Positions 1-11,503 of a stretch of 64,000 nucleotides of DNA are shown one piece after another. The position numbers were made by a program, and so were the translations under genes. Under the pieces are notes generated by a model. That model was not told the DNA's origin and made no database searches. It saw only the letters and a program-made list of their open reading frames with translations. The number at the start of each line of letters is the position of its first letter. The first letter of the stretch is position 1. Source of the stretch: Bursaphelenchus xylophilus (Eukaryota; Nematoda; Chromadorea; Rhabditida; Aphelenchoididae); assembly GCA_904066235.2 (NCBI GenBank), contig CAJFCV020000001.1, positions 12,395,291 to 12,459,290 on the forward strand, given 5' to 3'.

Positions 1-3000
1 AAAATTGAAAAAGTATGAAAAAAAAAATATCTAAAACTATTACTAAGGTCCCCTGTCATATTCTCAATTTTCCCGACAAAATTTTATCCTGTTCCTAAAG
101 TAATCTTTTTTGGTTTTAGGCGGAGATCCTGATGTTGACGATCCAAAATCTTGAAGTCCACGATGACCGAAAACTGCGTATTTGACTCAAAATCCTGTGA
201 ATATTCTTCCATTGCTCCAGAAAAAGGTCCAAGAATGTCGAAAAACCATCCAGTTTGAAGTCCGGTGACGAAAACCGTATAAAACCACAAGAAGCCCGAG
301 CTGATTTGTTATGTTGATGGCGACCGAAAGGCGTATTTAAGTGGTGATCAGGAAATCGACAACACAGCAGCTCGAAAGCTGCAGAACACTGAATGACCCG
401 AAGATCGGATCAAACGACAACGTGGAACGGGAGATCCTTCAAAAGGACTCCAGAAGATGAGATAGAACCAAATTAAAGGTGGTGGTCCGAACCAAGATAA
501 TGATTGGTCCTCGGGTGAAGATCAGGTGCTGGTGGACACGGTCTGGGTGATTTGGGGCCATTTCGACGTGAAAATCGTGGAAAACGGGTGCTGGATTGGA
601 TTCATGGAGACGAAAATGGTCAGATTGGTATGTTGATGTTCAAATTGAGCTAAAATAAGGTGAGTCCAGGGGTCAAATGGGCGAAAACTCTATCTAAAGT
701 TTCTGTAATTTCTGTTTTGTCCTTGTGTCGGTCTTCTAAATGCTTCATTTCAGATATTCATTGATTCTTCGGTCACTTCAAGACGATATTGATGTCATGA
801 ATAATCTTCAGGCCAAGAAATCATCCCTGAAGGTCACTACTCCAAAGATTGTGGCGAACATTGAAGACTTCGATTATAGGCAGAGTCCAGCTGTAAAAAC
901 GAATTTGATGGCGAAGATGTTGATGAAGTTTTGATGGCAGAATTAAGGAAAGTCGTGGTTGATCTGTAGATGGTTGATTTGAAGTGATCGTGTCGAAAAT
1001 GGGTGCCTTGGAGTCGCTTTTTGTCATGCTGAAGATGAATCTATTGATTGGAATTTGTACCGCGTAATCTCATTTTGTAAACCGATGTTTTAGTTGGTGT
1101 TGAAAGTCTCTGAAAAGGTCCATGCAACACGAAACCGCAAATTCGACGAGCCTGAACGACGAGAAGTCAAGTCCACCGGGAGAACAGCACTCAGAACACG
1201 TCAAGAAGTCATTCAACAAGATTTCGACAAGAAAAACGAGGACAGGTCAAGAACAACAGCAATAACGTCCATCGATGGACGAGACGAGCTCCCCACCCCT
1301 TGAAATTACTCTACTACAACCGTAATCCTAATTGATGATCGGAGACATGGTTCATTTGACGTTGATCTTCAGCAATCAGCCCAGTGGTTCAATTGGTCCA
1401 AAGGAGAAGGTCCAGGAAGTTCATTGTGTCATCAGGTGGTGTCGCACAGTGAAAACCCCGCTATACGTAAAAATAAAGGGAATTAACATGGATAGTATAA
1501 AATGGTGTAAGTATTTATTGTTATGATTAATATTATTAGAATTTATGAAAGTATAGGGATATCCAATTGTAATGGTCGATGTTTTAGGGCGCCAACGGAC
1601 TTGCAAATGAACCTTTGGCAACCCATCGGGGTTTGAATTATCTTGGAACAGCTGCATGGACGAACTGAAAGGCGAGGAAAGCAAACTAAAATTGTTACCT
1701 GGTCCGCGAATCAGATTGGAGACGGTGTTCGATGGCAATTGGAGAAAACACAAAGTAAGGCTATTTTTGGCCGTGAAAATGAATAGTTTACTCTTTATTT
1801 GGGATTTTTGCCTCCAAAAATATTCCAAAGTACAATGTATAAGAATAGTTTATGACGAATACAGTATAATTATAATAAAAAAAATTTTAGGTGATGTCAT
1901 CATGAATAGTCGCTGGAACTGCCATAATCAACAAAAATGATCCATCTCCGACCCGGATTAGGCTCTTGAAGGGATTCTGGAGGTACATGAAGATGTTTGA
2001 GGCCGTAAGTTTGATCATTGGACATCAATTCCGACATTCGGTTGACAAATTTCTAGAGAATCCGTCAAATATTTTTGTGGAGGGGTTAGTTTTTGGAGCT
2101 ATTTGGAAAGGGAAAGCTGGAGTGGGGTCTCTAAAAGTTTGGAGTTGATTTTTGACTATTTTGATGAAAGAATGAACTAAAATTGACGGATTTTCTAGAT
2201 TTTTGCCTACCGAATGTCGCCTTGGATCTGAGCAGTGGATGGACTGAAGTGCTGGCCACCGATCGACTTCATCATTTTTGGACCTTGGAGAGATGTCAGC
2301 CCAATCATAATGGGTATTCTGGGAGGCTGCGGGCTGGGATATTGATCATCGGAAATCAAAATTTGAGTAAAGGGGAAATTTATATGAAAATTAAGCTCGG
2401 AATTTATGGTACCTAATGAGTGCTGTTGGCTTCGTTTTCTTGCCTAAAGGGGTGTCAAAAAAGCGAAAGGATTTTTTTCCAAATTTTTTTCAGAAAATTA
2501 AATTCGAAGTTTTTGGTACGGGATTTTTCAAACTATCATCGAAAATACAACAGTGACTCTTTAAAATGCCCGAAATCTACCCTTTTATCCAAAATTTTGC
2601 CCTTCAACATCTTCTCCATGAGGCCTCTAAACACTGTAAAACTCAAAAAATTGTGACTTACCGATGTGACAAGGCTTAAATGGGGGTGGGAACTGATCCA
2701 TCACGATGCATCGAGGCGTAATACATAGAGTCAAGGCCAATTTCTGCCGGATTTTACAGTTTCAAATAGTTTTTGGCGGGATTTATGGTATCCCCCACCA
2801 GCCGAATTGCGACGTTTTGTGCAATATTTGGCCTGAATCTTACACTTCAGGGCCTAATAGTGTATTTTCCAGGCCCTTAGGCCTTTTTTATCGTAATTTT
2901 TGGCGGGATTTACGGTAGCAACCCACCAGCCAAGAATGAGGTTTGTCATTTTACGGGTGACAAATCAAATATAAGGTAATTACAAGTTCAAATGTCAGTA

Positions 3001-3258
3001 AGCTCTTCAGTTGAGCTCGAAATCAACTGTTTTGAGCTCTTTTTTATTTTTTTCTACCGTATGCAGTATATTGTGTATATTTTTCCCCTAAGCTTATCTA
3101 AGTCATCTTATAGGAAGTTAAGGTCTATTACATGATTCAAAGCCGAACTTGTCATCAAAAGGACCAGAATTTTCTGGAATTTCAATGACACATTCGACTT
3201 TGATATCCTAAATCTTCAAAAAACCCCAAAAAATCCCAAAAATCCCCACTGAACTTAC
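1..3258. other. Left-edge non-coding region, no gene recognised
   Basis: No reading frame longer than about 135 codons occurs here and none resembles a known family. The stretch from about 300 to 1750 is somewhat richer in G and C than the introns further right and has splice-like junctions (for example an acceptor before 1589 and a donor near 1755), but every frame through those blocks hits stops. It could be the large first intron of the minus-strand gene that starts at 3370, a decayed gene, or plain intergenic DNA. I cannot choose between these from the sequence. Confidence 0.4.
2771..2931. repeat. Imperfect direct repeat, about 126-bp offset
   Basis: A block of about 34 bp beginning TTTTTGGCGGGATTTAYGGT and ending CCCACCAGCC occurs near 2771 and again near 2897. 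The intervening sequence holds two further short GGCCTNA-type runs. It looks like a small local tandem duplication with no coding content. Confidence 0.45.
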
Positions 3259-3370
3259 CCGAAGACCGTTCCCCAGCGCCAACCACCGGGACGGCGGCGG
3301 TGGAAGGCGCTGGGGCCATCGTCTGGGAGACGGAGTCGGACTCGCTGGAAGCGTTGATGGAATTGTTCAT
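3259..3370 (-). CDS. Possible first coding exon of a minus-strand gene (partial)
   Basis: An ATG on the minus strand at 3370 opens 37 codons rich in Ser, Ala, Pro and Val, starting MNNSINASSESDS. They end at a good donor (GTAAG on the minus strand, complement of 3254-3258) with one base of the next codon. Base composition is clearly more GC-rich than the flanks, which supports coding. The sequence is low-complexity and matches no family I recognise. No continuing exon is evident between here and the left edge, so the rest of the gene probably lies outside the window. It could instead be a chance open frame. Confidence 0.35.
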
Positions 3371-3849
3371 CTTGGGATGGATGATGGCTTAACCAGGATT
3401 AAAAAATCAACCGGTGAATGAGCAAAATGCCAACAAAATTTTGGTGAATTTCGAATATGTAAATTTCGAATTTTTATGCAAATTCGTGGGAAAATTTGAC
3501 TTTTTTTCGAATTTTCGCCCAATTTTTTGAAAAGTTTCTTGCCACGTGCTGCGGTTTCGTGCGTTTTGCTCGAATTTCGAGGGTATCAGGGCGAGTACGG
3601 ACAAGGTTTCAGGATTATATTGGACGTTTCGGGTGATTTTTTGACAATTTTTTCGACTTTTTTAGCTTTATTGTATTTTTTGGATGTATGTGGAATTTTA
3701 GATTTTTCATCGACGCACTCAGTTTTCCAAGGGCCTTCATGCATCGGAAGAACGGCCGGAAACCCTCAGGCTTTGAAGACGACAGTTGGTCTGAAGCGCC
3801 GCAGAAATGAGTTGATGGGAAAAATGGCAAAAGTAAGTTGTGTTTTGAC

Positions 3850-4298
3850 ATGGGAAGTACTCCAAGTGCGACGCTCAGTTTTTCTTTAAATTTTGCACAC
3901 ACGTCTAGTATGGACTAAATATCAATTCCTGAAAGTTTTAGCTCGCGCTTTGCGGGCGCCGCCGAGATATCGAACGATTTCTGCCGCCGAGGGAGCACGT
4001 TAAACGTGGAGAGCGGTCAGAGAGAAAAACGCTTCTTGGCCATAACTTTGGAAGTTTCGTGCAGAAAAATTTGATTTTTTGTAGAAACATTATTCTTTAC
4101 GGTAGAAATAGCCATGAAACTTTTCGTGCCAAAATTCGGAAAAAAGTCCTAAATTTTGGCCGACTTTCGATCTAAAAATCTCGGTTGTTTCTGCAAAGTG
4201 CGAGCTAGGATTCTCGCATATATCTTAGAAAAAAATATTCTAAATCTGTGCCAAGTTTCATCAAAATCTGAGCGTCGCATTTGGAGTACTTCCCCTGT
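3850..4298 (+). mobile_element. 450-bp terminal-inverted-repeat element (MITE), copy 1
   Basis: The left end reads GGGAAGTACTCCAAGTGCG and the right end is its inverted partner (GGAGTACTTCCCCTG), giving terminal inverted repeats of about 35 bp. The inside has no open frame and contains TAGCTCGCGCTTTGCG and CTCTCTGACCGCTCT-type words shared with the second copy at 5210-5659, which lies in the opposite orientation. It is a non-autonomous DNA transposon relic. No clear target duplication was resolved. Confidence 0.75.
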
Positions 4299-5209
4299 GA
4301 GCTTTTTGGATTGTTTGGATTTTAGGCTGTAGCACCGGAGAACTCCGTATACTTAAATGAGAGGCATGTGGTGGCTGAAGCCTTGTTGGGAGCAACTAGA
4401 ATCGGCAATACTTTGATCCCAGCGGTGAGAAAATTGGCAGATCGATGGTGCACTGGATGGGCGTTGATTAACTGGAGACTGATTCAAAGGTAGGTGTATT
4501 TTAGAAGATTGTTGCTGATTTAGAGGTATGGTTCTTAATTGGTGTTATGCTGAGAATTTTTATAACATTTTCGGGATAAATTCGAATTCCTTTGAAGATT
4601 TACTATAGGTGGAACCAGAGATTGCCACGGCTCCGGAGCCGGCTCTTGGCTCCAAGCCGGTAGCTAGAGCCGGAGCCGGAATTTTGATGTGGCATTCTTT
4701 CGTTGGAACCTATGTTAGAGAAAGTCTACGGTATAGAGAGGGTGTTTCACCCTTTAGAATTCATTTTTCTTCGAATATTTTGATTCATTTTTGTTCTAAC
4801 GTTGTCATGATTACTATAACAGTCTCATTTAGGCCTCCTACGACGAGAAATCATTGCCGGACGCATACTGCATTGGAAAGAACGGTGCTCTCCACAATTC
4901 CAGCAATTTGGACTGTATCCGATCGAGTCTTTAATTGTGGGGACGATAAATTGCTGATTTTGTAGTAGGCAGAAGTTGATGACTGACTGGTAACTCCGAT
5001 CACTACCGGCAAGACGAAAGAGCCCCTCAATTTAGCCTTCACGGCTTGTCAACTGGACCAGAACAACCGATGTTATCAAAGAGTTCGCAATTTTACTATG
5101 GGTATATTATAAATGATAAGAATACAGTATTTTTTATGTAATTTTGATGAATTTTGTTGATTTATTAGAAAAGAAAAGGCTTATTTTACTCTTGATTGGA
5201 TGTAACTAA

Positions 5210-5659
5210 CAGGGGAAGTACCCCAAGTGCGACGCTCAGATTTTGATGAAACTTGGCACAAATTTAGAATAATTTTTTCTAAGATATATGCGAGAATCCT
5301 AGCTCGCGCTTTGCAGAAACAACCGAGATTTTTAGATCGAAAGTCGGTGAAAAATTAGGACTTTTTGCCGAATTTCAGCACGAAAAGTTTCATGCCTATT
5401 TCAACCGTAAAGAATAATGTTTCTACAAAAAATCAAATTTTTCCGCACGAAACTGCCAAAGTTATGGCCAAAAAGCGGTTTTCTCTCTGACCGCTCTCTA
5501 CGTTGAGCGTGCTCTCTCGGCGGCAAAAATCGTTCAATATCTCGGCGGCGCCCGCAAAGCGCGAGCTAAAACTTTCAGGAATTGATATTTAGTCCATACC
5601 CGATGTGTGTGCAAAATTTAAAGAAAATCTGAGCGTCACACTTGAAGTACTTCCCCTGT
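5210..5659 (-). mobile_element. 450-bp terminal-inverted-repeat element (MITE), copy 2
   Basis: This is the reverse-complement counterpart of the element at 3850-4298, matching along its whole length apart from scattered substitutions. Its ends are CAGGGGAAGTACCCCAAGTG and the inverted CACTTGAAGTACTTCCCCTG. Two copies within 1.4 kb in opposite orientation could pair in RNA or DNA over about 450 bp. Confidence 0.75.
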
Positions 5660-6137
5660 AAGTCCACATTCGAAGAACCCGCGTACATTTGCCTCTGGCA
5701 CTTCTTTTGTGAACCGGGAATACAGAAAACATTCCGCTTGAGTCTTGCCATTGGAGACAAAGTTTTCGACACCTTTTTGGACCAAGTATCAGTTTTTGAA
5801 ACCGTTAATACCACAGTTACGTAATCCTGCAGTTACTAGCTGATTTTTTAGGTACAGTGTGAGACTTGACCCAAGCGAGAAAGAGTTGACATAAATAAAA
5901 CATTTTTTTTTGTTTTTGCAAAAATTTTCAGAATTTATTCGTGTTTCGTAGATTCGTGGTTTTTTTGGTGCTTTGTCGTATTTTAGAATCAAAAATGAGA
6001 TTTTTTATCAATCTTTCTTTTAAAATATTACCTTATTTTAGAATTTTTGAATCCCTATGATAACATAATTATCTATAAATCGGATTAGCTGTAATAGCAA
6101 GCTTGAAGCTCCTACTTTGATCTGCTAACAGTCTCTT

Positions 6138-6145
6138 TTTTCAGA
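6138..6145 (+). promoter_or_regulatory. Probable spliced-leader acceptor before the RRP40 start
   Basis: A TTTTTTCAG sequence ends two bases before the ATG at 6146, with no upstream exon in view. In nematodes an acceptor this close to a start codon usually marks trans-splicing of a spliced leader. It also supports 6146 as the true start. Confidence 0.6.
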
Positions 6146-7375
6146 ATGCCCACAATTGTCCTGCCGGGCGATGTTATTTCAGCCCCTTGGCTAGGTCAAA
6201 AGAAGAAGAAAATCCTCGGAAATGGACTAGTTTGCGCGCCAGATGGCACGATACGATCGAATGTAGCCGGGATCCTCCATGAAACAGAGTCTTCGGTCTA
6301 TGTCGAATCAAATGAAACGCGATATCTTCCCAAGTCGGGCGATCTTGTACTCGGCACGGTAATTGGACAGAGTGGAGATTTCTTTCGAGTAGATGTGGGA
6401 GGTCCTCAAGCGGCATTGCTGAGTTTCCTCAGCTTTGAAGGTAATACCTTATTTTGTTTTTTTTCAATTTTAGTGTGTTTGAAAAAGAAGGAAACCAGGA
6501 ACTGGTAAGAGGGGACCAAGGTGAATTTGTGGACTAAAAAGTCCAACGTGAAATTTTGCTAAACTTATTGAAGATTGATGGAAAGGAAGAGTAGAGACTA
6601 TGTGAGCTCTCTACTTCCACAATGTTTTTGTCGCATTTTGCAAGAATTTCCGAGGTTTTTGAGTCGATACATCAAAAAAAATCCATTTTTCGATTTTTCG
6701 TTAAAGAAATCATTGAATTCTTGATAAAAATAGCTACCATAAGTAGCATTTGCTCCGGTTACAGTTGAATCGCATCATGAGAACCCATTTTAACCCTTCT
6801 AATTGACATTTTTTGACCAAAATCACCTAAAATCAGGTCCTTTCTACCAGAAAAACTTCCGGGTCTCTCATGATTGCGAGATGCCAAGGTCTTTCTCAAA
6901 TTGCGTTTTGAAGACCTCTTCTTGTTTCAGGAGCCACAAAAAGGAACCGTCCCCAACTCCGAGTGGGTTCTTTGGTCTATGGTCAAATTGTGATGGCCTC
7001 CAAAAATGTGGAGCCCGAGCTCTCCTGTGTGGACAATGATGGTCGCGCCGAAGGCATGGGGATCATGAAGGAGCCCGGTCTCGTCGTCCAACTCCCTTTA
7101 AGTTATGCCCGCAGGCTATTAAGGCCGGACGATCGGCTTTTGAAATTGATTGGGGCCAAATTCAAATGCGAATTAGTGATTGGAATGAATGGACAAGTCA
7201 TGTGAGTAAAAAGTTGTACAAATTGAATATAATGGCAGATTTTAGGATCATCGGCACCCCTCAAACAGTCTCCGCCATCCATCAGATCCTGGAAAAATGC
7301 GAAGAAACGTTTGAATCAAACTACGATAAGCTCGTTGAATCTGTCTCCTCAGGGCAGAAAATGGAAGAAGATTGA
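6146..7375 (+). CDS. exos-3: Exosome complex subunit RRP40 (EXOSC3)
   Basis: Three exons, 6146-6440, 6931-7201 and 7246-7375, join in frame to 231 residues. The protein is an RNA-binding cap subunit of the RNA exosome, which trims and degrades RNA 3'-to-5' in nucleus and cytoplasm. The N-terminal part is followed by an S1 domain (residues about 60-145) containing the family signature GATKRNRPQLRVG spanning the first splice junction, then a C-terminal KH-type domain with the diagnostic GMNG motif at the end of exon 2. Length fits nematode RRP40 (the human protein is 275, longer at the N-terminus). The start is fixed by an acceptor two bases upstream. The next gene on the same strand begins 319 bp after the stop, so shared transcription is possible. 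Assignment is firm by motif recognition; exon edges were checked by frame. Confidence 0.93.
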
Positions 7376-7694
7376 TCTCCAAGGCTCTTATTTTGTCTGA
7401 ATTACACTTTGTTACTTGTTATTGCGTTTTTTGTTATTAAAATTGAAAAAGTTTGCCATGGATAATATCAGAAAAGAAAAAAGCTCAAAATTTTATTAAG
7501 ATTATTGTTTATTTCAATCTGAAATGGTCATAGTTCGGATCACAATGACCTATTCTATAACTTTTCTTCAAGCTTTCGCTACGAAAGCCCAAAGAAAAAA
7601 GTCATTATGACGGAGTTTTTGGAATCTGGAAATTTGTCGATCGAAAATCCCAAAAAAATCTCGTTTTTCCTCGTTGAATTTGGCCAAGGATAGA

Positions 7695-8738
7695 ATGGCG
7701 AATCCACTGTGCGAACTTGAAGATGTGAATGAACTGCGAGAGTTTGTCAAGACCGACGAATTCAAAGAGCTGGAAAAATCCGTGGAAAATGAAATCGGGG
7801 CCGAGAAGCTTCAATTGCTCCGCGAAATGTGCATGGAAGCCGTTTTGCTGTGTCGGCATAAGGACAAAGATGGTGAGCTCCCTCCGGGGATGTTTGAGGA
7901 GTTTGTGGATAAGGTGAGAACTTTTTTGGTTTTGTTCTTGGTTTAGGTGAAGATGTGGAAGTTTAGTGGTAGACGGGTTGAATACTGATGGCAAAGGGTG
8001 GATTTAGCTTGGTTAGCATGTGGTAAAGGTTTATTTCGTGATTGAAATTCTGAAACATCGATCTTTTATTGATTTTGATGTTGCACTTGGAGGTGCTCGA
8101 AGGAATTTAAGTTTTCGAATATTCCTGTCCTTTCTTTTGTCGGTAATGGTATTTATCGCCGGCTTATGATCTGTTTGAGCTGACGGCGAGCTTTAACCTC
8201 TAACTCTCGGGTATTTTTGCGTTAAAAAATATTTTTTAGACTTGCCCATCTTATTTTAGGTAATTAAGTTGAAGACTGCAATTTTTGCCTCGTTTTTACG
8301 GTGAAACTTGTCCTCAATGATGTAACCTAGTGTCAACCATCCTTTTGGCGTTTTACCACCATTAGCTCAATTTCACCCTTCAGAACCTTATTTTAGATGT
8401 TCGATTCCGGCTTGAACGAAGTCGAAAGAGAATGTGTTTGCTACTACATCAACCATGGGCTACAGCACCCTGGGGAGATTCTGGATGTTGCGGACCTTAC
8501 GAAAACGGAGGAATCGCACGTTTCCATGGGCAGATCGGACGAGGAACCTCATCCCGATGGTGATGAAACTTTCCAAAGATTCGGGCATTTAGAAGTCATC
8601 GATGAAGAAGGGAACAAGCCCGAAGATGTCACGGCGAATTTGCTTGATGACTCTGACGATGAGGAGGGTTTAGACGGTTCGACCAACGATTCATTTGGTG
8701 CTGAAGTGGATGAAAATGGTGATCATCCGACTGAATAA
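7695..8738 (+). CDS. Acidic orphan protein, 186 residues
   Basis: Two exons, 7695-7913 and 8397-8738, join in phase 0 at AAG|GTGAG and TTTTAG|ATG. The first half (MANPLCELEDVNELREF...) is rich in Leu, Glu and Lys with a heptad-like look and probably forms helices. It contains several cysteines around CMEAVLLCR and ECVCYY. The second half is strongly acidic and likely disordered, ending with a DDSDDEEG cluster and HPTE. There is no signal peptide or membrane segment. I do not recognise the family. It sits between RRP40 and the DHHC enzyme on the same strand, 319 and 429 bp away, so it could be a middle operon gene, perhaps nuclear given its acidic tail; that is inference only. The polyadenylation signal overlaps the stop codon. 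Confidence 0.75.
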
Positions 8739-8739
8739 A
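8734..8739 (+). terminator. AATAAA polyadenylation signal overlapping the stop codon
   Basis: The end of the orphan gene reads GAATAAAAC. The AATAAA hexamer occupies 8734-8739 and contains the TAA stop at 8736-8738, so the 3' untranslated region would be only 10-20 bases long if this signal is used. Confidence 0.55.
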
Positions 8740-9167
8740 ACTCATAATTGGTTTGGTTTATATTGTTTTGGGACTAACATTTATTTTTGCTCATGTTTTT
8801 GTTGTTTATAAATACTTTTTTGACAATTTTTAAAATTTTGATATTATCCATGATAATTTCTAGTGATTTTGGGGAAAATTTTTCACCAAGTTAGGTTTAT
8901 GGCTGCTTATTTTGAAGGTTTATGGTCTCTTACATAATTTTGAATCATTTTTTTACTCAAAAAAGTGAGATTTTTATGTCTTTCACCTTGAAAAAAAAAA
9001 TTAAAAAAATCGGTAATTTACGCAAATTTGTAAAATAATTTTTCCAAAAATTGTGTTTTCATGCCAAAAGAAGCTCTTTTTCACGTATCCTTCCACTTTT
9101 CAAGCTGGTTGAGCTTGGATTTTGACCTGATCCCTAGTCTAATATCACCCCCGAATTTGTTGTGCGA
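8739..9167. other. Short intergenic gap before the DHHC gene
   Basis: AT-rich DNA of about 430 bp with no open frame. A CTTTTCAAG sequence near 9095-9103 could serve as a trans-splice acceptor for the DHHC gene, but it is not close to the start. Confidence 0.4.
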
Positions 9168-11503
9168 ATGTGGATCCAGCCGTTTCTCTGGTTCATCAGC
9201 TTCCTGATATGGTATCAGCTCTTCACGACGGTCTTTCTGACCTTCCTCCTGTTCGAACATTGGACCTATGTTGCTCTTTTCTACAGCACCTATGTGGTTG
9301 TAAGTGTAACATAAAAAGTTGTTGAATTTGGGGTTTAGTTGTTCTGCCTGTCATTGGGAAGCCTTTTCCAAGCCTTGTTCGCGCCAATGCCCAAGATCCC
9401 GGAGGGGTATCGATTGCCGGAGGGGTTTTTTGAAGCCGCTCAGAAGAATCAAAAGCTATCGCCAGAATGGGCTCGAGGCTATTTGGCGGTGAGAGCGTTG
9501 GCCAGAAATCGAAAACTGAAGAACTCTAGGAAACGGTGAGTTAATTTTTTCTCCATCACGTTCTAAAATACGATCAAAATTTTAATTTTTAATAATTTTT
9601 GTCCAGAAACCGACCAGAAATTTGCAAAAAACCTTAAAAAGTATTCAATTTGCCTAAAAATTCGCTTGGATTTTTATCTAAAATGACTTCATTAAGCTTT
9701 TATCAGCCCGATAACCCAAATTGAACATCAAAAAGAAATCAAAAAATATTTTTTTTTGGGTTACTGTATCTAAAGTAATATTTTGTCTCCAGCTCATTGA
9801 AAATTGAACGGAAGACCTTGAAATTCCCTCTATTTTGTCTCAAATGCAATATTATCAAGCCGAAAGACACCAGACATTGTACCAGATGCTCGGCGTGCAT
9901 TCCCCGACTGGATCATCACTGTCCGGCCATGGGTAAGATAAAAAATTTTTATTTTGGTTGAAATTTTGATGAGTGGATAAGTTTGAGTTGTTTTAGAGCC
10001 CTATGAAGCTTTTTGGATACATTGGAATGAGTTTTTAGTTTTTAATTTCACTTGGTTTTGGGAGTTTTGTTGAAAATTGAAATGCACTGTGCACTAGGAA
10101 TGAGGTAATAAAATGGGCGTAATGGCGGATTTGGGAAAGAAAAAAGGTCGTAGGATGGCTGATCAAGCTACATACGCGTTTTTTATCGCTTTTTTTCAAA
10201 AATTTTCCGCACAGTGCAATTGAGGAATTGGGGCCGCAGAAATCGCACAGTGCAGTCAAAATGGTATTCTTATGTCATTATTTTTATGACGAGGTAAGGT
10301 AGTACCTCCGTGTATTATCTGAGTAGATTTTCTAAGGATCCTAGGCTATGGCTTCATTATTTTGTTTTTTCATTTTTTGCACGGTGCAAGCGAAAAATTA
10401 GGAAAATAAGTTTTGCACAGTGCGATTTATTCTAAGGTGACGTAATCTGAAAGCTGCTGAGGTAAAAATGCCAAAAAAAATTTATATTGATTCTCGAAGG
10501 TATTAGTGGCTTTTTAAAGCAAATTTTATTTAGCGATTAGCTCTAGGCAATTTGAAAAATCAAAAAAATTATTTTTGCACAGTGCAAAAACAAAGTGTGC
10601 ATAGAATAGGGCAAAAAACTGAAAATTTGGAGTGGTAAAATATGTAAAATACGTGGAGTTGTCGTGTTTTAGGGAAATGTGTCCACTATGGCAACCACAA
10701 ACACTTTTTGTTGTTCCTGATTTACGCTGTGGTCATTTGCGTTTACACGGATATTGTGGCTGGTTTCCACACGGTCAAGGCGATCATGAGATATCAAGAC
10801 GAGCAAATTGAACAACTCCTAACACCGATTATGTTGGCGGCCACAGGACTTGTTCAGACAATGGTGAGTGGGGTTACGGTAGGATTACTGTAGAGGGAAA
10901 ATTAGAGTTTTTTTTATGAAAAATGGTCAAATTTGGGGTATTAAAAGGAAGTGGGGTAAAACACGGAAATTTGATTTATGTTTTGAAGAAAAAATTATAG
11001 TGGATTACTGTAATTTGAGATTTTTCATTTTCAATTTTTGCCTAAAATAAGGTCAAAAATGATTTTTTTATGCAAAATACGAGTTGACAAAGGATGAATC
11101 GTATATTGATTTCATTTTCATACCATAAATTAGCAGGGTTACTGTAATTTGTCGAAAAAAACTTGAAATTTTTGCCTTTTTACCCATAAATTGTCTAAAG
11201 TAAGGTCAAAGACGTAAAAATGATGCGAAAAATACATGAAAAGCATTTTTAAATATCAGAAATTTAATTTTACCCCCGTATTTTCAGAGTTTCCCCCCAG
11301 TTTTGATCTGGTTCCAATACGGGTTATGGGAAAATGTGCTGGACGGCCTTTTGACGGTCGAGACTTGCTACGAATCCAATGATTCCGAACTTCAGAAGAC
11401 GGAAAAGACCAAACTGGAGAACATCAAGAACTTTTTCGGAGAGAATTATTGGCTTTGGCCGTGGCCAATCACCACCGAAACGGAGGAAAGGGCTTTTGAA
11501 TAG
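9168..11503 (+). CDS. DHHC-type protein S-palmitoyltransferase
   Basis: Five exons (9168-9299, 9339-9535, 9793-9932, 10673-10863, 11288-11503) join in frame to 291 residues. The enzyme would transfer palmitate to cysteines of membrane-associated proteins in the Golgi or ER. Two membrane segments occupy residues about 5-65, followed by the cytosolic zinc-finger module CLKCNIIKPKDTRHCTRCSAC and the active-site DHHC at residues 150-153 (Cys153 the nucleophile), then two more membrane segments (about 175-195 and 215-240) and a charged tail. The spacing of cysteines and histidines matches the family, but the strongly conserved Trp after DHHCP is Ala (DHHCPAMGKC), and the second part reads HYGNHKHF. 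AATAAA lies about 20 bases after the stop. The third intron carries six GCACNGTGC sites. Family is sure; the subfamily is not assigned. Confidence 0.88.
10084..10585. repeat. Six GCACNGTGC interrupted palindromes in a DHHC intron
   Basis: The nine-base palindrome GCACNGTGC occurs at about 10084, 10209, 10245, 10379, 10415 and 10577, inside the intron between exons 3 and 4. Two pairs are spaced 36 bp, and pairs are separated by about 125-160 bp. The same word forms dense arrays in the LRP introns (54.8-60.3 kb). Confidence 0.8.

Larger units (their letters stand above)
3723..5824 (+). pseudogene. Broken exon-like blocks, possible decayed gene
   Basis: Several blocks look coding and are bounded by splice-like sites. 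Block 3723-3832 reads FQGPSCIGRTAGNP... and ends at AAA|GTAAGT. Block 4326-4489 follows a TTTTAG acceptor in phase and stays open for 54 codons (AVAPENSVYLNERH...). Block 4842-4933 holds DAYCIGKNGALHNSSN. Block about 4988-5100 holds TACQLDQNNRCYQRVRN. Block 5663-5824 holds ICLWHFFCEPGIQKTFRL and ends in a stop. The first two join in frame, but I found no splice solution joining the rest without a stop, and no start exon. The paired cysteines suggest a former secreted protein. Two copies of one MITE lie between the blocks. It may be a rapidly evolving gene I cannot splice, or a relic. Confidence 0.3.

Noticed and set aside
3527..3889. 120-codon plus-strand frame as a complete gene
   Set aside because: The frame opens at an arbitrary ATG in AT-rich DNA and closes inside a MITE; only the block 3723-3832 looks exon-like.
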